Of a stretch of DNA of 64,000 nt, positions 38,138 to 50,954 are shown piece by piece. The stretch covers positions 14,229,001 to 14,293,000 of the forward strand of contig CM073907.1 in NCBI GenBank assembly GCA_037176705.1, in the 5' to 3' direction. This DNA is from Molossus alvarezi. Taxonomy: Eukaryota > Chordata > Mammalia > Chiroptera > Molossidae. The number at the start of each line of letters is the position of its first letter. Within the stretch, counting starts at the first letter, position 1. Position numbers and translations under genes: made by a program. Under the pieces are notes generated by a model. That model was given only the letters and a program-made list of their open reading frames with translations, ran no database searches and had not been told where the DNA came from.

Positions 38138-40934
38138 GTGAGGAATATGCTGAGGTGGCATCTGAGATTGAACAAGAGATGCAGCCGAGCTGCTTAGCCC
38201 GGTCTCTACTAAGTCTACTTTCTCCTCCAACACAGGGAGGGCTTGAGGGCTGACAGACTAGTACTAACTTTTCTGCAGAGGGACATACAGGGAGTGTGAC
38301 TTCAAGGACAAGGCAAGGTCCCTCAGCAGAATTTTCCTACATAGCATGACTGGGACAGCTGTGACTGAGGTAGTGGACAGTGCTCATATGTGGGTGTGGG
38401 TTCAGACAGAACCTTCCCCTCAGATGAGCACAAACACATATCCTCACATACGCACAACTGTCCTCCTTCATACCAGGTGTGGCCCCATTGCCCTGCTTTT
38501 TCCGTGTTTGCTCTAGACACAGGCCTTCCCTCCACATCTATCATCTCCACTCTCTAGTAGCACTAGTCAGGTACAACCTTACCTCCATCCTTCACACAAT
38601 CATTTTCAGACCTACCCATTTACACACTAGTTCCTCAAAGAATAAACACCCCTCACACACATCATCTGGATTACATTTCTCAATCTAGGTCAACCTTTAG
38701 CAAACTCATATGCCCTGAAAATAATGAACGTTCTTTCAGCTGTTGTTTTTCTAATCCACTTGACTCGTTAGCACCAGGCTTTCGGACCTTCATAGAGCTG
38801 AATGTTCTGGGATCTCACACACAGCTCTCTTACATTCTCCATCTCACAGGAAGAACAGGTACCACTGCTGTTCACAGGTGCTGTCACACCACATAACACA
38901 CGTGCACACATCCCCATTCACCATCCCTGTTACCTACATCAGAAACACTCACCAGATTGTCGCTGCACATACATACAACTCTGCAGTGCATTCATACAAA
39001 GGAGCATCCTCATTTCCACCACATTATATATGTAAACACCCCAAACAAATCTTTGACAAGAGATGCAGCCGAGCTGCTCAACCCAGTTTCTACTTAGATC
39101 CCTTTCCCCTCAGAATCAGGAAGGGCTTCAGGGCAGACTGACTAGTACTAAAATTAACACAGAAAGACAAGAGGGTGTGTGCCTTCAAAGACAGGGCAAG
39201 GTCCCTCAGCCCTAATCTCCTACATAGCTGGGGTTTCACATAAACACACTTTTACCACATGTTTACACAGGGCATGTGCATTTTAACTCCTACAAACTAT
39301 GCACACATATTCTCATTTACTTATATTTTAAGATATTTTCCTAGCATTTTACCAAATCCAGCAAAATGTTTCAATTTTGAGAACCCAGAAGCCTTTATCC
39401 CTGTTTAGGAGTAAATGGAAGAGAATGGAGGGCACCCAGGAGGTTTATATTGCAATGCCTGGAAGTCTCACATGTCATTTCCATTGTAGAACCATAATCG
39501 TATGGTCAGAACTATCTGCAAAGGGAGCTGATGAATATAATACAGTTGCATTTCCAGGGAGAAAAGCATCATTAGTCTCATTTCCACTTACACTGAACCT
39601 CCTGTCTAAGAACACAGTCACCATGACATACATTGACATAATCAATGTTATGGTGCATATACTATTTGCATAGGAACCTTATTATATTCTCTGTGTAGAT
39701 GGAGGCCCGGTGGATTCACGGAACACTTCACATAGTTGATTCTTATTGACTGTTCAATGCACAAAGAAAAACACATATAACAAACAAAAACATCATGTCT
39801 ATTATTTTTATTTCCCAAGAAAGCTAAAAATACAAAGAGAGGCTTTGCAGTATAGACACAAGGCAGCGGCCCTACCTCAAGGCTACAGAATTGGAAAGAT
39901 TCTTCATCCTCACACAACTTATCCTACATCTCACCTAATGACAAGCTAACTGAGGCTGCTAGGAATGGACTATTTAATCGGATCAAAGGGATGTTGGGTG
40001 TAGAGAAAACCTAGTAATGAGCTGAGTGACATACCCAATAGTCCACTCAAGGTTGCTCAGTACAAAAATCAACTCAGTTGCTTCTGCATTGTCTCAAATG
40101 TGATCAGCAGTAAAGCAATAATTCCACAGGAAGAGCACTTGAAAGGACGGGAACCGTCCAGGGAGATGAATGAAAATTTATTGGAGGAAATGATGGGTGA
40201 GCAACCAAGTGGCTTAGAGTTTCAGGAGGGAAACATGGAAGAATATGGTACTATGAGCCATATAAGGGCATGTTACCTGGCCAGGATGGTAAAAAGGCAC
40301 TCATAACTTTTAACAGCCCCAAAGTGGTAGGATCCTCAAGAACTGAACTAGAGGTAGAGTACAGAGATACCCAATCGAGACCCCATCACATTCATGTATT
40401 TTCATAGCCAATGTTTTCTCATTCAATTTCATTCCTCGTCAGACCCTCGGCACTCAGTATCCTCATCATTCATTCCTTTTCACCTTCTCCGTGCATCTGA
40501 ATTCTCCATGCTTTGCCTTAGTGCCCAGCAAATAAAGACTTATAATATCTCTGTCTCCTAAAGCCATAGACGATTAGTGTCTCTCCTTTTAGATTATATG
40601 GAAATGGAAAAACACAGTATATACTTTGTGATGGTCACTTTCACTCCTCATCCTATGTGCATAATTTGTTTACGTTGCATGTAACACTAGTATGTTCATT
40701 CTTGATATATAATGCCATTGCATGAATAATATTTTCTTACTGATTACACATTTCTGAACATTTGGGTTGCTTTGAGTCTGGGACAACTTGAAAAGCTGAT
40801 GTTCTGAACATTCTATATCAGGTATTTTTCACGTTGGACATATTTCTGCTGGGTGAATGCTTAAGAGTTTAATTGCTCAGTGTTAGTTTTCATAGTCTAT
40901 CCTAATGCCTACAAAACTCAACCTTTCGTACTTT

Positions 40935-40997
40935 ATTTTATTTTTTGTACTCACCCGAGGGCATTTTTTCCATTTTTTGTTCAGATAGAGCGGGAGG

Positions 40998-41031
<34 letters not shown>

Positions 41032-41201
41032 GAGAGAGGGAAACATCGATGTGAAGGGACACATCGAGTGGCTGGCACCCGCACGACCAACCTGGGCAGG
41101 GGACGAACTGCAACCGAGGTACATGCCCTTAGCGGGAACCGAACCCGGGTCTCTCTGTACTGCAGGACAACGCTCCAACCGCTGAGCCAAACTGGCCTGG
41201 G
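40935..41201 (-). mobile_element. Ves SINE, shared site (R7)
   Basis: Same variant as the R6 copy, with identical junctions and an interrupted GA tract. Confidence 0.93.
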
Positions 41202-42263
41202 CAACCTTTCGAACTTTTATTTTCTAATACCAGCACGTTATTGCACACTTAATCTTACGCGCTCTCAACCGCACTCTGCCATTTTTGTCAAAGTCCAGGT
41301 GTTTGTTTTCTTATACACGTTGATTTTCACATCCTCATGATCTGTGATGTATGCCTAACACACAAATTCCACTAGTCTCAAAGAGAATATTGTCAGTAAA
41401 GCATTCCTTATGTAAATCATACAGCATATAACACGCACACACCACTCCATAATTTTAGGAAATGCAATCTACATACATACATATGTGTTGCATAATACAG
41501 AGCCGCAAAGCACACAGACCATTCTCAGTCACACAAAACTCGTCCCATATGCCGACTTGCAAACACAAAATCAATCACACACTAAACATTAACCCAGTTT
41601 GATCCAACATGTTGTGGGCTTGTGTAAACACCACGAAAATTAGTGTCACCTCCTCATACTGCTACAAATGTGAATAACACATAAAAAGACACATTCATGA
41701 AAGATGCTGAAAATCTTAACTAGTTAAAAATGAGTAATGAGGTTGATTTACATTGAAACAGAGACAGTGACGTAATACTAATGCACACTTTAATTACTTC
41801 TAAAATAAAAACGTATTTTATACATCCCTATATATATACTCAGTCAACATATATATCAGTAAAAGTAAATATACATGCAGAAGACATTATAAATATTGAA
41901 CCACATATACCCTAATTGCACACTTTTTCATCAGGAGATTTAGTGCATATCTAACATTTAGTTCCTGCATACTGTTTTTGAGGCATAGTTCTAAGTTTTT
42001 GATAATCGTATAGATTTCCAGTAATGTCACATACAAGATACCCAAACCCACTGACATGCACCAAATATGCAACTGAAACGTGTTTACCTAAAGTTTGGAG
42101 GAAATAAAATTTTCCGTGGGAAAACCACCTTAATTTCTATGAAAGCAAGTGTCATGTGTGGTGATGATGCCTGATGTGTAATGCCCACTCAATGTGAAGT
42201 TTTGAATAACACAAACCCTTGAAAATGCCTCATTTCTGTTCTCTTGAAAATTCCATTTCTCAG

Positions 42264-42407
42264 GACTTAACACCGAAGATTATGTTTCTCAGCCTGAGTC
42301 GTTCATGAAGGTGATAGACCTTACTCAAACAGATGAAGATAAGACTTCGACTTCTACCGATATTACCCGTGTCTACGGCCCATCCAGGGCTCCACTCGGC
42401 GATGAGG
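42264..42407 (+). CDS. E8: 48-residue repeat exon with VIDLT core
   Basis: Acceptor ends at 42263, donor GTGAGG begins at 42408. Protein identical to E7. Readthrough stop at 42521-42523. Confidence 0.62.
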
Positions 42408-45206
42408 GTGAGGAATATGCTGAGGTGGCATCTGAGATTGAACAAGAGATGCAGCCGAGCTGCTTAGCCCGGTCTCTACTAAGTCTACTTTCTCCTCCAA
42501 CACAGGGAGGGCTTGAGGGCTGACAGACTAGTACTAACTTTTCTGCAGAGGGACATACAGGGAGTGTGACTTCAAGGACAAGGCAAGGTCCCTCAGCAGA
42601 ATTTTCCTACATAGCATGACTGGGACAGCTGTGACTGAGGTAGTGGACAGTGCCCATATGTGGGTGTGGGTTCAGACAGAACCTTCCCCTCAGATGAGCA
42701 CAAACACATATCCTCACATACGCACATCTGTCCTCCTTCATACCAGGTGTGGCCCCATTTCCCCTGCTTTTTCCTTGTTTGCTCTAGACACAGGCCTTCC
42801 CTCCACATCTATCATCTCCACTCTCTAGTAGCACTAGTCAGGTACAACCTTACCTCCATCCTTCACACAATCATTTTCAGACCTACCCATTTACACACTA
42901 GTTCCTCAAAGAATAAACACCCCTCACACAAATCATCTGGATTACATTCTTCAATCTAGGTCAACCTTTAGCAAACTCATATGCCCTGAAGATAATGAAC
43001 GTTCTTTCAGCTGTTTTTTTTCTAATCCACTTGACTCGTTAGCACCAGGCTTTCGGACCTTCATAGAGCTGAATGTTCTGGGATCTCACACACAGCTCTC
43101 TTACATTCTCCATCTCACAGGAAGAACAGGTACCACTGCTGTTCACAGGTGCTGTCACACCACATAACACACTTGCACACATCCCCATTCACCATCCCTG
43201 TTACCTACATCAGAAACACTCACCAGATTGTCGCTGCACATACATACAACTCTGCAGTGCATTCATACAAAGGAGCATCCTCATTTCCACCACATTATAT
43301 ATGTAAACGCCCCAAACAAATCTTTGACAAGAGATGCAACCGAGCTGCTCAACCCAGTTTCTACTTAGATCCCTTTCCCCTCAGAATCAGGAAGGGCTTC
43401 AGGGCAGACTGACTAGTACTAAAATTAACACAGAAAGACAAGAGGGTGTGTGCCTTCAAAGACAGGGCAAGGTCCCTCAGCCCTAATCTCCTACATAGCT
43501 GGGGTTTCACATAAACACACTTTTACCACATGTTTACACAGGGCATGTGCATTTTAACTCCTACAAACTATGCACACATATTCTCATTTACTTATATTTT
43601 AAGATATTTTCCTAGCATTTTACCAAATCCAGCAAAATGTTTCAATTTTGAGAACCCAGAAGCCTTTATCCCTGTTTAGGAGTAAATGGAAGAGAATGGA
43701 GGGGCACCCAGGAGGTTTATATTGCAATGCCTGGAAGTCTCACATGTCATTTCCATTGTAGAACCATAATCGTATGGTCAGAACTATCTGCAAAGGGAGC
43801 TGATGAATATAATACAGTTGCATTTCCAGGGAGAAAAGCATCATTAGTCTCATTTCCACTTACACTGAACCTCCTGTCTAAGAACACAGTCACCATGACA
43901 TACATTGACATAATCAATGTTATGGTGCATATACTATTTGCATAGGAACCTTATTATATTCTCTGTGTAGATGGAGGCCCGGTGGATTCACGGAACACTT
44001 CACATAGTTGATTCTTATTGACTGTTCAATGCACAAAGAAAAACACATATAACAAACAAAAACATCATGTCTATTATTTTTATTTCCCAAGAAAGCTAAA
44101 AATACAAAGAGAGGCTTTGCAGTATAGACACAAGGCAGCGGCCCTACCTCAAGGCTACAGAATTGGAAAGATTCTTCATCCTCACACAACTTATCCTACA
44201 TCTCACCTAATGACAAGCTAACTGAGGCTGCTAGGAATGGACTATTTAATCGGATCAAAGGGATGTTGGGTGTAGAGAAAACCTAGCAATGAGCTGAGTG
44301 ACATACCCAATAGTCCACTCAAGGTTGCTCAGTACAAAAATCAACTCAGTTGCTTCTGCATTGTCTCAAATGTGATCAGCAGTAAAGCAATAATTCCACA
44401 GGAAGAGCACTTGAAAGGACGGGAGCCGTCCAGGGAGATGAATGAAAATTTATTGGAGGAAATGATGGGTGAGCAACCAAGTGGCTTAGAGTTTCAGGAG
44501 GGAAACATGGAAGAATATGGTACTATGAGCCATATAAGGGCATGTTACCTGGCCAGGATGGTAAAAAGGCTCTCATAACTTTTAACAGCCCCAAAGTGGT
44601 AGGATCCTCAAGAACTGAACTAGAGGTAGAGTACAGAGATACCCAATCGAGACCCCATCACATTCATGTATTTTCATAGCCAATGTTTTCTCATTCAATT
44701 TCATTCCTCGTCAGACCCTCGGCACTCAGTATCCTCATCATTCATTCCTTTTCACCTTCTCCGTGCATCTGAATTCTCCATGCTTTGCCTTAGTCCCCAG
44801 CAAATAAAGACTTATAATATCTCTGTCTCCTAAAGCCATAGACGATTAGTGTCTCTCCTTTTAGATTATATGGAAATGGAAAAACACAGTATATACTTTG
44901 TGATGGTCACTTTCACTCCTCATCCTATGTGCATAATTTGTTTACGTTGCATGTAACACTAGTATGTTCATTCTTGATATATAATGCCATTGCATGAATA
45001 ATATTTTCTTACTGATTACACATTTCTGAACATTTGGGTTGCTTTGAGTCTGGGACAACATGAAAAGCTGATGTTCTGAACATTCTATATCAGGTATTTT
45101 TCACGTTGGACATATTTCTGCTGGGTGAATGCTTAAGAGTTTAATTGCTCAGTGTTAGTTTTCATAGTCTATCCTAATGCCTACAAAACTCAACCTTTCG
45201 TACTTT

Positions 45207-45265
45207 ATTTTATTTTTTGTACTCACCCGAGGGCATTTTTTCCATTTTTTGTTCAGATAGAGCGG

Positions 45266-45305
<40 letters not shown>

Positions 45306-45475
45306 GAGAGAGGGAAACATCGATGTGAAGGGACACATCGAGTGGCTGGCACCCGCACGACCAACCTGGGCAGGGGACGAACTGCAACCGAGGTACATGC
45401 CCTTAGCGGGAACCGAACCCGGGTCTCTCTGTACTGCAGGACAACGCTCCAACCGCTGAGCCAAACTGGCCTGGG
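45207..45475 (-). mobile_element. Ves SINE, shared site (R8)
   Basis: R6-type variant with two extra GA steps before the GACAG interruption, consistent with microsatellite slippage. Confidence 0.93.
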
Positions 45476-46537
45476 CAACCTTTCGAACTTTTATTTTCTA
45501 ATACCAGCACATTATTGCACACTTAATCTTACGCGCTCTCAACCGCACTCTGCCATTTTTGTCAAAGTCCAGGTGTTTGTTTTCTTATACACGTTGATTT
45601 TCACGTCCTCATGATCTGTGATGTATGCCTAACACACAAATTCCACTAGTCTCAAAGAGAATATTGTCAGTAAAGCATTCCTTATGTAAATCATACAGCA
45701 TATAACACGCACACACCACTCCATAATTTTAGGAAATGCAATCTACATACATACATATGTGTTGCATAATACAGAGCCGCAAAGCACACAGCCCATTCTC
45801 AGTCACACAAAACTCGTCCCATATGCCGACTTGCAAACACAAAATCAATCACACACTAAACATTAACCCAGTTTGATCCAACATGTTGTGGGCTTGTGTA
45901 AACACCACGAAAATTAGTGTCACCTCCTCATACTGCTACAAATGTGAATAACACATAAAAAGACACATTCATGAAAGATGCTGAAAATCTTAACTAGTTA
46001 AAAATGAGTAATGAGGTTGATTTACATTGAAACAGAGACAGTGACGTAATACTAATGCACACTTTAATTACTTCTAAAATAAAAACGTATTTTATACATC
46101 CCTATATATATACTCAGTCAACATATATATCAGTAAAAGTAAATATACATGCAGAAGACATTATAAATATTGAACCACATATACCCTAATTGCACACTTT
46201 TTCATCAGGAGATTTAGTGCATATCTAACATTTCGTTCCTGCATACTGTTTTTGAGGCATAGTTCTAAGTTTTTGATAATCGTATAGATCTCCAGTAATG
46301 TCACATACAAGATACCCAAACCCACTGACATGCACCAAATATGCAACTGAAACGTGTTTACCTAAAGTTTGGAGGAAATAAAATTTTCCGTGGGAAAGCC
46401 ACCTTAATTTCTATGAAAGCAAGTGTCATGTGTGGTGATGATGCCTGATGTGTAATGCCCACTCAATGTGAAGTTTTGAATAACACAAACCCTTGAAAAT
46501 GCCTCATTTCTGTTCTCTTGAAAATTCCATTTCTCAG

Positions 46538-46681
46538 GACTTAACACCGAAGATTATGTTTCTCAGCCTGAGTCGTTCATGAAGGTGATAGACCTTACTC
46601 AAACAGATGAAGATAAGACTTCGACTTCTACCGATATTACCCGTGTCTACGGCCCATCCAGGGCTCCACTCGGCGATGAGG
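46538..46681 (+). CDS. E9: 48-residue repeat exon with VIDLT core
   Basis: Acceptor ends at 46537, donor GTGAGG begins at 46682. Protein identical to E7. Readthrough stop at 46795-46797. The exon is unchanged although the rest of this unit is of a different subtype. Confidence 0.62.
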
Positions 46682-49490
46682 GTGAGGAATATGCTGAGGT
46701 GGCATCTGAGATTGAACAAGAGATGCAGCCGAGCTGCTTAGCCCGGTCTCTACTAAGTCTACTTTCTCCTCCAACACAGGGAGGGCTTGAGGGCTGACAG
46801 ACTAGTACTAACTTTTCTGCAGAGGGACATACAGGGAGTGTGACTTCAAGGACAAGGCAAGGTCCCTCAGCAGAATTTTCCTACATAGCATGACTGGGAC
46901 AGCTGTGACTGAGGTAGTGGACAGTGCTCATATGTGGGTGTGGGTTCAGACAGAACCTTCCCCTCAGATGAGCACAAACACATATCCTCACATACGCACA
47001 ACTGTCCTCCTTCATACCAGTTGTGGCCCCATTTCCCCTGCTTTTTCCTTGTTTGCTCTAGACACAGGCCTTCCCTCCACATCTATCATCTCCACTCTCT
47101 AGTAGCACTAGTCAGGTACAACCTTACCTCCATCCTTCACACAATCATTTTCAGACCTACCCATTTACACACTAGTTCCTCAAAGAATAAACACCCCTCA
47201 CACACATCATCTGGATTACATTTCTCAATCTAGGTCAACCTTTAGCAAACTCATATGCCCTGAAGATAATGAACGTTCTTTCAGCTGTTTTTTTTCTAAT
47301 CCACTTGACTCGTTAGCACCAGGCTTTCGGACCTTCATAGAGCTGAATGTTCTGGGATCTCACACACAGCTCTCTTACATTCTCCATCTCACAGGAAGAA
47401 CAGGTACCACTGCTGTTCACAGGTGCTGTCACACCACATAACACACGTGCACACATCCCCATTCACCATCCCTGTTACCTACATCAGAAACACTCACCAG
47501 ATTGTCGCTGCACATACATACAACTCTGCAGTGCATTCATACAAAGGAGCATCCTCATTTCCACCACATTATATATGTAAACGCCCCAAACAAATCTTTG
47601 ACAAGAGATGGAGCCGAGCTGCTCAACCCAGTTTCTACTTAGATCCCTTTCCCCTCAGAATCAGGAAGGGCTTCAGGGCAGACTGACTAGTACTAAAATT
47701 AACACAGAAAGACAAGAGGGTGTGTGCCTTCAAAGACAGGGCAAGGTCCCTCAGCCCTAATCTCCTACATAGCTGGGGTTTCACATAAACACACTTTTAC
47801 CACATGTTTACACAGGGCATGTGCATTTTAACTCCTACAAACTATGCACACATATTCTCATTTACTTATATTTTAAGATATTTTCCTAGCATTTTACCAA
47901 ATCCAGCAAAATGTTTCAATTTTGAGAACCCAGAAGCCTTTATCCCTGTTTAGGAGTAAATGGAAGAGAATGGAGGGCACCCAGGAGGTTTATATTGCAA
48001 TGCCTGGAAGTCTCACATGTCATTTCCATTGTAGAACCATAATCGTATGGTCAGAACTATCTGCAAAGGGAGCTGATGAATATAATACAGTTGCATTTCC
48101 AGGGAGAAAAGCATCATTAGTCTCATTTCCACTTACACTGAACCTCCTGTCTAAGAACACAGTCACCATGACATACATTGACATAATCAATGTTATGGTG
48201 CATATACTATTTGCATAGGAACCTTATTATATTCTCTGTGTAGATGGAGGCCCGGTGGATTCACGGAACACTTCACATAGTTGATTCTTATTGACTGTTC
48301 AATGCACAAAGAAAAACACATATAACAAACAAAAACATCATGTCTATTATTTTTATTTCCCAAGAAAGCTAAAAATACAAAGAGAGGCTTTGCAGTATAG
48401 ACACAAGGCAGCGGCCCTACCTCAAGGCTACAGAATTGGAAAGATTCTTCATCCTCACACAACTTATCCTACATCTCACCTAATGACAAGCTAACTGAGG
48501 CTGCTAGGAATGGACTATTTAATCGGATCAAAGGGATGTTGGGTGTAGAGAAAACCTAGCAATGAGCTGAGTGACATACCCAATTGTCCACTCAAGGTTG
48601 CTCAGTACAAAAATCAACTCAGTTGCTTCTGCATTGTCTCAAATGTGATCAGCAGTAAAGCAATAATTCCACAGGAAGAGCACTTGAAAGGACGGGAGCC
48701 GTCCAGGGAGATGAATGAAAATTTATTGGAGGAAATGATGGGTGAGCAACCAAGTGACTTAGAGTTTCAGGAGGGAAACATGGAAGAATATGGTACTATG
48801 AACCATATAAGGGCATGTTACCTGGCCAGGATGGTAAAAAGGCACTCATAACTTTTAACATCCCCAAAGTGGTAACATCCTCAAGAACTGAACTAGAGGT
48901 AGAGTACAGAGATACCCAATCGAGACCCCATCACATTCATGTATTTTCATAGCCAATGTTTTCTCATTCAATTTCATCCTTCGTCAGACCCTCGGCAGTC
49001 CCTCTGCACTCACTATCCTCATCATTCATTCCTTATAACCTCCTCCATGCATCTGAATTCTCCATGATCTCCCTTAGTCCCCAGCATTTAAAGACTTATA
49101 ATATCTCTGTCGCCTAAGCCATAGACTATTAGTTTCTCTTCGTTTAGATTATATGGAAATGGAAAAACACAGTATATGCTTTGTGTTGGTCCCTTTCACT
49201 CCTCATTCTATTTGCATCATTTGTTTACGTTGCATGTGACACTAGTATGTTCATTCTTGATATATAATGCCATTGCATGAATAATATTTTCTTACTGATT
49301 ACACATTTCTTAACATTTGTGTTGCTTTGAGTCTGGGACAACTTGAAAACCTGATGTTCTGAACATTCCATATCAGGTATTTTTCACGTTGGACATATTT
49401 CTGCTGGTTGAATGCTTAAGAGTTTAATTGTTCAGTGTTAGTTTTCATAGTCTATCCTAATGCCTACAAAACTCAACCTTTCGTACTTTT

Positions 49491-49552
49491 TTTTTTTTTT
49501 TATCCTCACCCGAGGGCATTCTTTCCATTTTTAGTTCCTATAGAGCGGGAGG

Positions 49553-49591
<39 letters not shown>

Positions 49592-49750
49592 AAACATCGA
49601 TGTGAAGGGACACATTGAGTGGCTGCCACTCGCATGACAAAAAAAGCCCGAGGACAAACTGCAACCGAGGTACATGCCCTTAGCGGGAACCGAACCAGGG
49701 TCTCTGTACCGCAGGCCGATGCTCCAACAGCTGAGCCAAACTGGCCAGGG
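49491..49750 (-). mobile_element. Ves SINE, shared site (R9 subtype)
   Basis: Second variant of the shared insertion: an uninterrupted T run, an uninterrupted GA tract of about 15 steps ending GCGCG, and CATGACAAAAAAAGCCCGAG in the body. The only other copy of this variant is at 62304-62568. The R5 copy (32413) is closer to this form than to the R6 form. Confidence 0.93.
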
Positions 49751-50810
49751 CAACCTTCCGAACTTTTATTTTCTAATACCAGCACATTATTGCACACTTA
49801 ATCTTACACACTCTCCTCTGCACTCTGCCATTTTTGTCAAAGTCCTGGTGTTTGTTTTCTTATACATGTTGATTTTCACATCCTCATGATCGGTGATGTA
49901 TGCCTAACACACAAATTCCAGTAGTCTCAAAGAGAATATTGTCAGTAAAGCATTCCTTATGTAAACAATATAGCATATAACACACACACCACTCCATAAT
50001 TTTAGGAAATGCAATCTACATACATACGTATGTGTTGCATAATACAGAGCCGCAAATCACACAGCTTATTCTCAGTCACACAAAACTCGTCCCATATGCC
50101 GACTTGCAAACACAAAGTCAATCACACACTAAACATTAACCCAGTTTGATCCAACATGTTGTGGGCTTGTGTAAACACCACGAAAATTAGTGTCACCTCC
50201 TCATACAGCTACAAATGTGAATAACACATAAAAAGACACATTCATGAAAGATGCTGAAAATCTTAACTAGTTAAAAATGAGTAATGAGGTTGATTTACAT
50301 TGAAACAGAGACAGTGACGTAATACTAATGCACACTTTAATTACTTCTAAAATAAAAACGTATTTTATACATCCCTATATATATACTCAGTCAACATATA
50401 TATCAGTAAAAGTAAATATACATGCAGAAGACATTATAAATATTGAACCACATATACCCTAATTGCACACTTTTTCATCAGGAGATTTAGTGCATATCTA
50501 ACATTTCGTTCCTGCATACTGTTTTTGAGGCATAGTTCTAAGTTTTTGATAATCGTATAGATCTCCAGTAATGTCACATACAAGATACCCAAACCCATTG
50601 ATATGCATCAAATATGCAACTGAAACGTGTTTACCTAAAGTTTGGAGGAAATAAAATTTTCCGTGGGAAAGCCACCTTAATTTCTATGAAAGCAAGTGTC
50701 ATGTGTGGTGATGATGCCTGATGTGTAATGCCCACTCAATGTGAAGTTTTGAATAACACAAACCCTTGAAAATGCCTCATTTCTGTTCTCTTGAAAATTC
50801 CATTTCTCAG

Positions 50811-50954
50811 GACTTAACACCGAAGATTATGTTTCTCAGCCTGAGTCGTTCATGAAGGTGATAGACCTTACTCAAACAGATGAAGATAAGACTTCGACTT
50901 CTACCGATATTACCCGTGTCTACGGCCCATCCAGGGCTCCACTCGGCGATGAGG
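50811..50954 (+). CDS. E10: 48-residue repeat exon with VIDLT core
   Basis: Acceptor ends at 50810, donor GTGAGG begins at 50955. Protein identical to E7. Readthrough stop at 51068-51070. Confidence 0.62.

Larger units (their letters stand above)
37994..42263 (+). repeat. Array unit R7
   Basis: 4270 bases. Its right half groups with R10 and R11 (AGTGCCCAGC-type phrase near 40521, AAAAGGCACTC, CACGTTATTG). Around 38715 it has CCTGAAAATAATG, shared only with R12. Confidence 0.93.
42264..46537 (+). repeat. Array unit R8
   Basis: 4274 bases. The left half has ACACAAATCATCTGG and GGAGGGGCACCC, shared with R10 and R11. The right half matches R6. The unit is therefore a mosaic of two types. It also has a private change, GATGCAACCGAG, near 43334. 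Confidence 0.93.
46538..50810 (+). repeat. Array unit R9, distinct subtype
   Basis: 4273 bases. It differs from R6-R8 by CATACCAGTTGTGG near 47020, CCCAATTGTCC, TCCCCAAAGTGGTAACATCC near 48862 and a short insertion, GCAGTCCCTCT, near 48994. All of these recur in R12, exactly three units later. Confidence 0.93.
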